This document shows, in pieces, positions 1 through 7,278 of a DNA stretch of 26,775 nt (position 1 is its first letter; the number at the start of each line of letters is the position of its first letter). The stretch comes from Flavobacteriales bacterium (lineage in GTDB: Bacteria; Bacteroidota; Bacteroidia; Flavobacteriales; Flavobacteriaceae), in assembly GCA_002747735.1 (NCBI GenBank), contig PDQE01000060.1, positions 1 to 26,775 on the forward strand, in the 5' to 3' direction. The notes below the pieces were generated by a model, which was not told where the DNA came from, ran no database searches, and saw only the letters and a program-made list of their open reading frames with translations. Both the position numbers and the translations under genes were made by a program.

Positions 1-54
1 CTGGCCAATGAGAATTTCATCACCAATAGTGATTATTTCTGCTTTAATGTCCAT
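1..54 (-). CDS. cinA: CinA-family protein, N-terminal fragment (cut by window edge)
   Basis: Only the first 18 codons lie in the window; they read MDIKAEIITIGDEILIGQ on the minus strand. This is the characteristic start of CinA (the MoaB/MogA-like molybdopterin-binding fold, damage/competence-inducible protein, often with a C-terminal nicotinamide-nucleotide amidase). The ATG at 54 was chosen because the family starts one or two residues before KAEIITIGDE and no other in-frame ATG lies before the upstream stop. A TAnnTTTG box lies just upstream at 78-85. The identification rests on a short but highly characteristic stretch; nothing can be said about the integrity of the rest. Confidence 0.85.
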   Translation of the reverse strand, partial: MDIKAEIITIGDEILIGQ

Positions 55-77
55 CTGTAATAAGTAATAATTAAGGA

Positions 78-85
78 CAAAGATA
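78..85 (-). promoter_or_regulatory. Candidate -7 promoter box (TATCTTTG) for cinA
   Basis: On the minus strand the octamer TATCTTTG matches the Bacteroidota -7 consensus TAnnTTTG. It ends 23 bases before the cinA ATG, giving a leader of roughly 17 nt. No clear TTG -33 element is visible, so this is a half-match only. Confidence 0.4.
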
Positions 86-184
86 AGGTAAATAACAGTT
101 TGAAATATTTAATTATCGCCATTGTCCTTTATAAATTTTTACAACATGTGGTTTTAAGAGTTTTATTCCTGTTTTTTCTATGGG

Positions 185-219
185 GTTTGATGCAAAACCA
201 ATAAATATTGCCATCAAAC
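185..219. repeat. Small hairpin in the cinA-guaA gap
   Basis: GTTTGATG (185-192) and CATCAAAC (212-219) are perfect inverted copies, and the pairing continues inward by CAA/TTG with one bulged base. It lies in the gene-free stretch 55-288, where I see no convincing coding region. A 33-codon ORF (180-278) overlaps it but has no supporting signals. Function unknown. Confidence 0.4.
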
Positions 220-288
220 TATCGATAAGCAGTAAAAAACACTTTGAAAAGAAGGATAGATGTGGTCGTGCCTGTTAGACTATATCAA

Positions 289-653
289 CCTGAATTCGAT
301 TAATATTGTGACCACAGCTTTCTTTATTTTTGATTAGAAATTTTATGAAATTTTCGAGTAATATGAGATGTTACGAGGAGATTTCGGGAAATTTATGGCA
401 AAAAGAAGAAAGTCTTAACAAGAAACGTATATAACACCTCATCTTTGCACTTAAAAACCTTTGAAATATAATGATGAATTTTTGTGATAGATAAGGCGTG
501 AAAATTAAGTATAGATAGCTATGATTTATTTTTACAACGCAGTATAGCTTAAAAAGGCACATTTTATTGAGTAATTTTGATGCAGAAATGGTATTAAGTA
601 CAAATCTAAAGTATTCTATACGTTCTGTGAAAACAATATTAACCGAATTCAGG
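289..653. mobile_element. R1 miniature inverted-repeat element, copy A (interrupted by an R2 element)
   Basis: The ends are 29-bp imperfect inverted repeats (289-317 and 625-653) starting CCTGAATTCG. The first 76 bases are identical to the reverse complement of the copy at 20701-20905, and a 36-base block before the right end is also identical. The identity shows the two copies share a recent origin. The middle is replaced by an R2 element (429-594). Taking AACCTG/CAGGCT as the outer ends, ATC flanks both sides, which would be a 3-bp target duplication. It encodes no protein, so it is called a MITE-like, non-autonomous element. Confidence 0.7.
429..594. mobile_element. R2 inverted-repeat element, nested inside R1 copy A
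   Basis: This 166-base segment aligns along its length with 22676-22841, which is also 166 bases. Both share TGATAGATAAGGCGT, a central TAGCTAT hairpin and GGCACATTTTATTGAGTAAT near the right end. The right end GCAGAAATGGTAT pairs with a degenerate left end. It sits between the two arms of the R1 element, replacing about 35 bases present in the uninterrupted copy. A 63-codon minus-strand ORF (371-562) in it is a by-product of the repeat. Confidence 0.65.
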
Positions 654-676
654 CTATCAGTATTTTTAAATTCTAT

Positions 677-696
677 GAGACTCCGGTATAGGTCTC
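677..696. repeat. Short hairpin upstream of guaA
   Basis: GAGAC (677-681) and GTCTC (692-696) form a 5-bp stem with a 10-base loop, about 100 bases before guaA. No Bacteroidota promoter box was found between 654 and 775, so how guaA is transcribed here is unclear. Confidence 0.3.
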
Positions 697-775
697 CAAA
701 ACCTTGTAGTTTTCTGTTGTTATTAGATTAAACCGTTTTTGCAATAATTATTTATCAACAAATGGCTCAACCCAA

Positions 776-2260
776 TTGATTGCCAGACGAATTAGGGAAC
801 TGAACATTTTTTGTGAGATTTTTCCTTATAACAAAAAGCAAATTGATTACACCACCTACAAAGCTGTTATTTTATCAGGAAGTCCCAGTTCAGTGAACGC
901 AGCTTTGGCTCCGAAAATAGATTTGGATGCTATAAGAGGTAAAATGCCTTTATTGGGTATCTGTTATGGAGCCCAGTATTTGGTAAAAGCCTATGGTGGC
1001 GAAGTAGGGGACTCCTCCACACGAGAATATGGCAGGGCGAGATTACATAAAATTTCAGGAGAAAATCCTTTGTTGGAAAACATTCCCGAAGGCAGTCAGG
1101 TATGGATGAGTCATTCAGATACCATAAAAAAACTACCGGAAGACTTTGTGAATATAGCATCTACCGAAGATGTTGAAGAAGCTGCATTTTTTATAAAAGG
1201 ACAGAGAACTTACGGTATTCAGTTTCATCCGGAAGTATATCACACTACAGATGGCAAAAAGTTATTAGAGAATTTTCTTGTGAATGTTGCGGGATTGGAA
1301 CAATCTTGGACACCGGACTGTTTTGTGTCTTTAACGGTATCAGAACTCAAAGAAAAATTGGGTAATGACAAGGTAGTTCTGGGAATCTCCGGTGGTGTAG
1401 ATTCCTCTGTGGCAGCAGTGTTATTAGATAAGGCTATTGGCAAAAATTTATATTGTATCTTTGTCAATAACGGTTTGTTGCGAAAGCATGAATTTGAACA
1501 AGTATTAGGTCAGTACAAAGGCATGGGACTCAATGTTAAGGGTGTGGATGCATCGGCACGGTTTTTGAAAGCCTTAAGAGGAATTTCGGAGCCTGAGTTA
1601 AAAAGAAAAGCCATTGGTAATACGTTTATAGAGGTTTTTGATGATGAGGCTCACAAAATAGAAGATGTAAAATGGTTAGCTCAGGGTACTATTTATCCGG
1701 ATGTTATTGAGTCCGTTTCGGTTACAGGAGGGCCTTCTGCCACTATTAAGAGTCATCATAACGTAGGCGGATTGCCGGATTTTATGAAGTTAAAAGTGGT
1801 AGAGCCATTGCGAATGATTTTTAAAGATGAAGTGCGGAGAGTGGGTAAGTCATTGGGTATGCCAAAAGATTTATTGGGTAGGCATCCTTTTCCCGGGCCA
1901 GGTTTAGGAATTAGGATATTAGGTGATATTACCGCCGATAAAGTAGCTATGCTGCAAGAAGTAGATCATATTTTTATCAGCGGATTGAGAAAATGGAATT
2001 TGTATGATGAAGTGTGGCAAGCCGGCTCCATGTTGCTGCCCGTAAATGCCGTTGGTGTTATGGGAGATGAACGGACGTATGAAAAAGTGGTAGCCCTAAG
2101 GGCGGTAACTTCTACTGATGGCATGACAGCAGACTGGGTAAATTTTCCTCATGAATTTTTACAGGAAATATCAAACAAAATTATCAATAACGTAAAAGGT
2201 GTAAACAGAGTAGTTTACGATATTAGCTCTAAGCCTCCCGCGACTATTGAATGGGAGTAA
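776..2260 (+). CDS. guaA: GMP synthase (glutamine-hydrolysing), 5' end damaged
   Basis: GuaA makes GMP from XMP, ATP and glutamine, the last step of guanylate synthesis. The class I glutaminase domain shows GICYG with nucleophile Cys at residue 63 and HPE at 151-153. The ATP-pyrophosphatase P-loop SGGVDS is at 205-210, and the C-terminal dimerisation domain ends in the expected KPPATIEWE. The 5' end is abnormal. The family begins with a strand containing LDFGSQYTQLIARR; here the frame reads [10 protein letters not shown], with the two codons for QY missing and the preceding residues unrecognisable. The frame has no ATG, only the TTG that normally encodes the Leu of QLIARR, and a stop lies upstream at 707-709. 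The ATG at 762 is out of frame and gives a 5-residue peptide. About 16 residues are therefore lost. It may be a pseudogene, poorly functional, or a sequence error. Confidence 0.9.
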   Translation: MIARRIRELNIFCEIFPYNKKQIDYTTYKAVILSGSPSSVNAALAPKIDLDAIRGKMPLLGICYGAQYLVKAYGGEVGDSSTREYGRARLHKISGENPLLENIPEGSQVWMSHSDTIKKLPEDFVNIASTEDVEEAAFFIKGQRTYGIQFHPEVYHTTDGKKLLENFLVNVAGLEQSWTPDCFVSLTVSELKEKLGNDKVVLGISGGVDSSVAAVLLDKAIGKNLYCIFVNNGLLRKHEFEQVLGQYKGMGLNVKGVDASARFLKALRGISEPELKRKAIGNTFIEVFDDEAHKIEDVKWLAQGTIYPDVIESVSVTGGPSATIKSHHNVGGLPDFMKLKVVEPLRMIFKDEVRRVGKSLGMPKDLLGRHPFPGPGLGIRILGDITADKVAMLQEVDHIFISGLRKWNLYDEVWQAGSMLLPVNAVGVMGDERTYEKVVALRAVTSTDGMTADWVNFPHEFLQEISNKIINNVKGVNRVVYDISSKPPATIEWE

Positions 2261-2293
2261 ATGTAAAAAAAGTATAGAATTTAAATAAAAATT

Positions 2294-4213
2294 ATGCAAA
2301 AACTTAAGGTTTTCATAGTTGTTTTACTATTGCAATTTTCCGTGCTTTATGCACAAGAAAAACCTTATACTACGTATAAAGTTACCAAGGGAGAAACGCT
2401 ATATGGCCTCACTAAGAAATTTAATATAGATAAAAACGAATTACTTCGTTTAAATCCGGATATTCGTAATAATGCGGTTAAGGTAGATCAGGTAATTGTG
2501 ATACCAAATAAAAATTTTAAACCTGTTCCGGATGTAAACAAAGGCGATTATATCAAAGATGGTTTTGTTTATCATAAAGTGTTACCCAAAGAGAATTATT
2601 TTAGGCTGCGAAAAAAATACGGAGTTTCCAAAAAAACTTTACGAAAGTATAATGATATCCTAAAATATGACGATTTAAAAGTAGGGCAAATTATAAGAGT
2701 ACCTCAAAAAGCCGGCTATGATGTGGATGAGGAAAAAGCCACAAAACCAGATAAGAAAAAAAAGCCCTATCTGGTAAAATCTAAAGAAACCAAGCTTATG
2801 ATAGCCCGAAGATATGGTATTACGGTGGAGGAATTGGAAGAGATTAACCCCGAAATTAAAAATGGATTAAAGGCAATAACCATTATTTTGGTGCCTAATA
2901 CGAAAGAAATTCCCAGTGAAGATGACAAGTTTTTAGTCCATCAATTAGAAAAAGGAGATAACCTGTTTAGACTTAGCCAAAAGTTTGATATTTCGCGAGA
3001 TCAGTTGATAGAAACCAATCCTTTTTTAGAAGATGGTGTTAAGGTAGGGGCAGTGATTAAAATTCCTAAAGAACCCAAAATGGATGCGGATGCTAAATTG
3101 GACGACAGGTCATTGGCAGGTAAATCTTTAAATATTGCGATAATGTTGCCGTTTACTAATGGGAAAAAATTGGATTTTGAGAAAGACAGGACGCTTAATA
3201 TTGTAACTGACTTTTATCTGGGAGCCATTATGGCTTTGGACTCCATAAAAAAACATGGGCTTTCCGTCAATGTAAATGTAATTGACAATAAAAATAGTAA
3301 AACAGCTATTGCCAATGCCGTTAAAACTCGGAATTTTATTGATTTAGATGCAGTAATAGGCCCTTTATTTACCAATAATGTTAAGTATCTTACACAATAT
3401 TTAAATCGGACGGACGTGGCAGTAATTTCGCCGGTATCTTCGCAGAGCCATACTACTTTTGCTACCCGAAATTTGGTACAAGATACACCTACAGAGTGGA
3501 TTCTGAGAAATAGTATGCTCAATTATATAAAAGAGACCTATAATGGTGAAAATTTGGTGGTATTTACTGATGAAATTGCTGAAAACAAAGCCAATTTTGA
3601 TCAACTCATCAGCGATCTTAATGCGATGGATAGTTTGAAAGAAGTAGCAGTTTTAACACCTGAAGAAGGCTATATAAAACCCGAACTTTTTAGAAAAAAT
3701 ATTAAAAAGAAGAAAGAAAATTGGTTTGTAATACTTACAAAAGACCCTAATGTAACTGCTGATGTGGTGCAAAATCTTGGTGTAATGTCAAAACAAGACA
3801 GCATTACCTTATTTTCTTTATACAATACAGAAGACTTAGAAAAGTTACAAAATCAGCATTTGGCAAGGGTTAATTACCATTATCCTGCAGCCAATTTTAT
3901 TAATTACGAAAATAAAAAAGTACAGCAGTTTATAAATAAGTATAAAACTAAGAATTATATAGAGCCTTCTGAATTTGCTTTTAAGGGATTTGATGTAACC
4001 TATGATGCTTTGGTGCGTTTGGCTATTTTTAAATTTCCCGATTTTGCTTTTGCCAATGGAGTTACACAAAGGCTTAGCAGTAAGTTTGCATACAATAAGG
4101 ATAATACCGGAAGTTTTGTGAATAAAGGCGTGTATATTATAAAGTATAACGGTTTAAAGAGAGTAGCTGTAAAACAAAATCCTTCGCCGGAAAAAACAGT
4201 CGGAAAAAATTAA
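2294..4213 (+). CDS. LysM repeat protein with a periplasmic-binding-protein-like domain
   Basis: A 639-residue exported protein. A signal peptide covers about residues 1-20 (hydrophobic FIVVLLLQFSVLYA, then Q). LysM-type peptidoglycan-binding modules follow: a good one at about 27-71 (YKVTKGETLYGLTKKFNI, VIVIPNK), two weaker ones at about 92-137 and 158-202, and a fourth at about 214-258 (HQLEKGDNLFRLSQKF, KIPKE). From about 278 the sequence resembles the type I periplasmic binding fold of ABC-transporter receptors (LNIAIMLPF, DAVIGPLF, VAVISPVSSQ). No transporter genes are nearby, so the binding domain probably serves another purpose, such as cell-wall sensing; that is inference. It starts 33 bases after guaA and probably shares its transcript, a neighbour pair I associate with Flavobacteriia. 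Confidence 0.85.
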   Translation: MQKLKVFIVVLLLQFSVLYAQEKPYTTYKVTKGETLYGLTKKFNIDKNELLRLNPDIRNNAVKVDQVIVIPNKNFKPVPDVNKGDYIKDGFVYHKVLPKENYFRLRKKYGVSKKTLRKYNDILKYDDLKVGQIIRVPQKAGYDVDEEKATKPDKKKKPYLVKSKETKLMIARRYGITVEELEEINPEIKNGLKAITIILVPNTKEIPSEDDKFLVHQLEKGDNLFRLSQKFDISRDQLIETNPFLEDGVKVGAVIKIPKEPKMDADAKLDDRSLAGKSLNIAIMLPFTNGKKLDFEKDRTLNIVTDFYLGAIMALDSIKKHGLSVNVNVIDNKNSKTAIANAVKTRNFIDLDAVIGPLFTNNVKYLTQYLNRTDVAVISPVSSQSHTTFATRNLVQDTPTEWILRNSMLNYIKETYNGENLVVFTDEIAENKANFDQLISDLNAMDSLKEVAVLTPEEGYIKPELFRKNIKKKKENWFVILTKDPNVTADVVQNLGVMSKQDSITLFSLYNTEDLEKLQNQHLARVNYHYPAANFINYENKKVQQFINKYKTKNYIEPSEFAFKGFDVTYDALVRLAIFKFPDFAFANGVTQRLSSKFAYNKDNTGSFVNKGVYIIKYNGLKRVAVKQNPSPEKTVGKN

Positions 4214-4279
4214 TGATGTGGTTTTCTCTGTTTTTTATACGCTTAAATTTTATTAGTTAGTTAATAATAAGCATAATAA

Positions 4280-4308
4280 CTCATTTTTTACTTCTAACCG
4301 AAAATGAG
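4280..4308 (+). terminator. Weak hairpin after the LysM gene
   Basis: CTCATTTT (4280-4287) and AAAATGAG (4301-4308) are a perfect 8-bp inverted repeat with a 13-base loop, 67 bases after the LysM stop codon, followed by an A/T-rich tract. It is AT-rich and lacks a clean U-run, so it is only a candidate terminator. Confidence 0.3.
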
Positions 4309-4323
4309 ATAAAAATTATTATT

Positions 4324-4475
4324 ATACCAAATCTAATATATAATGCTATATTGGATTTGGGTGTAAACTTTCAGTTATACAAGGCAAAAAACGCAGACAT
4401 AGTCTTAGCTATGGCGAGTATTTTTAACGTAGTAGAAGTAAAAATTTATGTAGCATTATATATTAGATTTGGTAT
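4324..4475. mobile_element. R2-related palindromic element with perfect 25-bp terminal repeats
   Basis: The ends 4324-4348 and 4451-4475 are perfect 25-bp inverted repeats beginning ATACCAAATCTAATATATAA. The core (CAAGGC, AAAAA, a TAGCTAT-centred hairpin, TATTTTTAACG) aligns with the core of the R2 copies at 429-594 and 22676-22841. If the element is taken as TACC...GGTA, TTA flanks both sides (4322-4324, 4475-4477), a possible 3-bp target duplication. The left arm is also followed by TATATTGGATTTGG, which can pair locally with CCAAATCTAATATA (one mismatch), so two alternative folds exist. The remaining bases between 4214 and 4545 show nothing else clear. Confidence 0.65.
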
Positions 4476-4545
4476 TAGAAGCTACTGAGTAGTTATTAAG
4501 CTCTTATTTTTGTCAGTGCATTACTCCCAATAAATGCTGCTTATC

Positions 4546-4692
4546 TTATACCAACATCAACACCGGATTCTCTATATACTCTTTTAAAGTTTGCAAAAAC
4601 TGTGCTCCGGTTGCACCGTCCACAGTTCTATGATCACAGGCTAAGGTCATTTTCATGGTGTTGCCTACAACAATTTGACCATTTTTAACAAT
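4546..4692 (-). pseudogene. Out-of-frame 3' remnant of the pdhC (E2) gene
   Basis: This minus-strand stretch encodes 48 residues, beginning IVKNGQIVVGNT and ending ENPVLMLV before a TAA. It is the C-terminal end of dihydrolipoamide acetyltransferase, including the catalytic signature DHRTVDG. It has no start codon and lies one frame away from the upstream ORF, which stops at 4685. In the family, about 24 residues separate GMFGI from the VKNGQ motif; here only four bases do. The gap therefore reflects a net loss of about 68 bp, not a single-base slip. Confidence 0.85.
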
Positions 4693-6127
4693 ACGTTATG
4701 CCAAACATTCCCAGATTAGAAACAGTAAAAGTGCTGCCTTCCATTTCTTGGGGAGTCAATTTCTTGTTTCGTGCCTTGCCGGCGTATTCTTTTACGGCAG
4801 CATTAATTTGTGGTAGCGATTGTTCATTGGCAAATCGCAATACCGGTACTACCAATCCATCCTCAACGGCTACAGCTACACCAATATGTATGTGATGGTT
4901 GATTCTCATCTTATCATCAAACCATTGAGAATTAACTTGTGGATGCTTTTTTAATGCCAAGGCTACAGCTTTTATAACCATATCATTATAGGAAATTTTG
5001 GTGTCCGGCTGGCTGTTAAACTGCTCTCTAAAGGCAATGGCATTATCCATATTATACTCCACATTGAGGTAATAATGCGGAGCGGTAAACTTAGATTCTG
5101 CAAGCCTTTTGGCAATAACTTTACGCATTTGCGAATTGTTTATCTCTTCATAATGCTCCTCTCCGGAAGGTACAAAAGGCTGTGTGCCAACTCCTGCAAC
5201 TGCAGGTGTAAAGTTTTCAATATCCCGTTTTATAATTCTACCACCATCGCCTGTGCCTTTTACCTGATTGAGATTAATTCCTTTTTCCTCCGCCAGTTTT
5301 TTGGCCAGAGGCGAAGCTATAATTCTACCACTGGTACTTGTTGTGGTAGGTTTTGGTGTGGGGGTGGTTACAGCTTGCTCTTTCTTTTCCGGCTGGCTGA
5401 TTTTAGTTTCTTTTTCGGTTGCTTCTTTTTGGGGTTCTTCTTTGGATGTTGTTTCGCCGGATTTTTGAAAGCCCCTTTCTTTAATGGATTTTACCAATTC
5501 TTTAATGTCTGTGTCTTTTTTGCCAATAATGGCCAAAACACTATCCACCGGAGCGGTTTCCCCTTCTTTAATACCAATGTAAAGCAGGGTACCCTCATAA
5601 AAAGATTCAAATTCCATTGTGGCTTTGTCGGTTTCTATTTCTGCGAGGATTTCACCTTCTTTTACACTTTCCCCTTCCTTTTTTATCCACGTAGCTACGG
5701 TTCCTTCTTCCATGGTGTCACTCAACCGCGGCATGGTAATTATTTCTACTCCTTCCGGAACATTCACATTGGTTTTTTCTTTTATTTCTTCATTGGTTTC
5801 TGTTGCAGTCTCTTTCTTTTCTGCTTCTTTAACCGTTGTATTTTCATCTGAAGTGTTGATGCTTTCTAAAATTTTGGAAATATCTTCATTTTTTTCACCA
5901 ATAATGGCCAAAAGGGTATCTACTTTTGCTGTATTTCCTTCATTTATACCAATATACAACAGCGTACCTTCGTGGAAAGATTCAAATTCCATTGTGGCTT
6001 TGTCGGTTTCTATTTCTGCTAAAATGTCACCTTCTTCAACGTGATCACCAACTTTTTTTAACCATTTGGCAACGGTGCCTTCTTCCATAGTATCACTTAA
6101 ACGTGGCATATTTATAACTTCAGCCAT
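4685..6127 (-). CDS. pdhC: Pyruvate dehydrogenase E2 (dihydrolipoamide acetyltransferase), truncated by a frameshifting deletion
   Basis: E2 is the core of the pyruvate dehydrogenase complex and transfers acetyl groups from lipoyl arms to CoA. Two lipoyl domains are clear (about residues 3-78 and 128-203), each with the motif ETDKAT; the lipoylated lysines are K43 and K168. Linkers rich in Glu, Lys, Thr and Pro follow each. A peripheral-subunit-binding domain lies at about 269-306 (ASPLAKKLAEEKGINLNQVK, then GTGDGGRIIKRDI). The acyltransferase domain starts at about 328. The ORF ends at residue 480, a few residues after NLGMFG, and so lacks the DHRTVDG catalytic motif, which survives out of frame at 4546-4692. 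As written the protein could carry lipoyl groups and bind partners but not catalyse acetyl transfer. It lies 84 bases downstream of pdhA, probably in one operon. A true mutation and an assembly error are both possible. Confidence 0.9.
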   Translation of the reverse strand: MAEVINMPRLSDTMEEGTVAKWLKKVGDHVEEGDILAEIETDKATMEFESFHEGTLLYIGINEGNTAKVDTLLAIIGEKNEDISKILESINTSDENTTVKEAEKKETATETNEEIKEKTNVNVPEGVEIITMPRLSDTMEEGTVATWIKKEGESVKEGEILAEIETDKATMEFESFYEGTLLYIGIKEGETAPVDSVLAIIGKKDTDIKELVKSIKERGFQKSGETTSKEEPQKEATEKETKISQPEKKEQAVTTPTPKPTTTSTSGRIIASPLAKKLAEEKGINLNQVKGTGDGGRIIKRDIENFTPAVAGVGTQPFVPSGEEHYEEINNSQMRKVIAKRLAESKFTAPHYYLNVEYNMDNAIAFREQFNSQPDTKISYNDMVIKAVALALKKHPQVNSQWFDDKMRINHHIHIGVAVAVEDGLVVPVLRFANEQSLPQINAAVKEYAGKARNKKLTPQEMEGSTFTVSNLGMFGITYC

Positions 6128-6211
6128 ATAAATTTATTTTTTAGATTATTTTTGTAAATATTCAAAACTCATATCTAACGTCTGTTCATCCACCGGCCTG
6201 TTTCATATCTG

Positions 6212-7210
6212 TTACAAACGATGTTTTAAAAAAGGATAATTTTTTTGTTCATAGACTACATCGTATAACAATTGCTTATCAGGAAATGGTGATTCTTCGG
6301 CAAATTTTTCGCATTCGTCCACCATAGCTTTTACTTCATTGTCTATTTTCTTAATCTCTTCTTTAGTGGCGTATTTTTCTTTTTGAATAACGTCTAATAC
6401 TTGCTTTATGGGATCTATTTTTTTGTATTCTGCCACCTCATCTTTTGTTCTGTAATGTTGGGCATCACTCATAGAATGGCCTCTGTAGCGGTAGGTTTTT
6501 ACCTCTAAGAAATAAGGGCCTTCTTTACGGGCGTGCTCAATAGCCTCGTACATGCCTTCAGCAACTTTTACCGGATTCATACCGTCCACCGGTTTACAAG
6601 GCATTTCATAACCTAAGCCCAATTTCCAGATGTCTTCATGGCTGGCAGTTCGTTTTACGGATGTACCCATGGCGTATCCGTTGTTTTCAACTACAAAAAC
6701 TACCGGCAATTTCCATAACATAGCCAAGTTAAATGTTTCGTGCAACGAACCTTGCCTAGCCGCTCCATCGCCAAAAAAAGTTAAGGTAACGGCATCTCTA
6801 CCATTGTATTTATCGGCAAAGGCAATACCGGCACCTAGCGGAATCTGGCCGCCTACTATACCATGGCCGCCGTAAAACCGGTGCTCTTTGGAGAATATGT
6901 GCATAGAACCGCCCATACCGTGAGAAGTTCCGGTTTCTTTACCATACAATTCTGCCATTACCCGCTTGGGATCTACGCCTAAGCCAATAGGTTGAACGTG
7001 GTTGCGATATGCCGTAATCATTTTGTCGCCTTTCTCATGGTTCATAGCGTGTAAGGCTCCTGCTAATACGGCTTCTTGCCCGTTATATAAATGTAAAAAC
7101 CCTCTTACTTTTTGTTGGATGTAAACTTGGGCTAATTTATCTTCAAACTTTCGCCAGAAGAGCATGTTTTTATACCAATCCAGATAGGTTTGTTTAGTAA
7201 TTTTCTTCAT
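6212..7210 (-). CDS. pdhA: Pyruvate dehydrogenase E1 component, alpha subunit
   Basis: E1-alpha joins with E1-beta to decarboxylate pyruvate using thiamine diphosphate and reductively acetylate the lipoyl arms of E2. At 332 residues it has the usual length. The thiamine-diphosphate motif runs from GDG (147-149) to ENN (175-177). The phosphorylation-loop sequence YRYRGHSMSDA is at 240-250, and GMGGSMH (98-104) is typical. The start MKKITKQTYLDWYKNML is preceded by a -7 box at 7245-7252. The E1-beta and E3 genes are not in this window, so the complex must be completed from another locus. The gene itself looks intact, in contrast to the neighbouring E2. Confidence 0.95.
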   Translation of the reverse strand: MKKITKQTYLDWYKNMLFWRKFEDKLAQVYIQQKVRGFLHLYNGQEAVLAGALHAMNHEKGDKMITAYRNHVQPIGLGVDPKRVMAELYGKETGTSHGMGGSMHIFSKEHRFYGGHGIVGGQIPLGAGIAFADKYNGRDAVTLTFFGDGAARQGSLHETFNLAMLWKLPVVFVVENNGYAMGTSVKRTASHEDIWKLGLGYEMPCKPVDGMNPVKVAEGMYEAIEHARKEGPYFLEVKTYRYRGHSMSDAQHYRTKDEVAEYKKIDPIKQVLDVIQKEKYATKEEIKKIDNEVKAMVDECEKFAEESPFPDKQLLYDVVYEQKNYPFLKHRL

Positions 7211-7244
7211 GTTATCGTTTAATAAAAGTTAAGAAACGGAAGTG

Positions 7245-7252
7245 CAAAAGTA
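7245..7252 (-). promoter_or_regulatory. Candidate -7 promoter box (TACTTTTG) for pdhA-pdhC
   Basis: The minus-strand octamer matches TAnnTTTG and would place the transcript start about 28 nt before the pdhA ATG. No TTG is seen at the usual -33 spacing. Confidence 0.5.
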
Positions 7253-7278
7253 GCAATTTGAAAGAAGTTTTAAAAGTA

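Noticed and set aside
180..278. 32-residue plus-strand ORF before R1
   Set aside because: No promoter, no recognisable family, overlaps a hairpin; expected by chance.
371..562. 63-codon minus-strand ORF (MCLFKLYCVVKINHS...)
   Set aside because: It lies within the nested R1/R2 repeats, and a similar reading occurs in the other R2 copy. The similarity comes from repeat DNA, and there is no start signal.
4680..4700. Programmed frameshift in pdhC
   Set aside because: A frameshift alone would not restore the protein because about 24 conserved residues are absent between the two frames, and no slippery heptamer is seen.
5075..5851. 258-codon plus-strand ORF antisense to pdhC
   Set aside because: Phe- and Cys-rich, low-complexity translation opposite a clear lipoyl-domain gene; a shadow of Glu/Lys-rich coding on the other strand.
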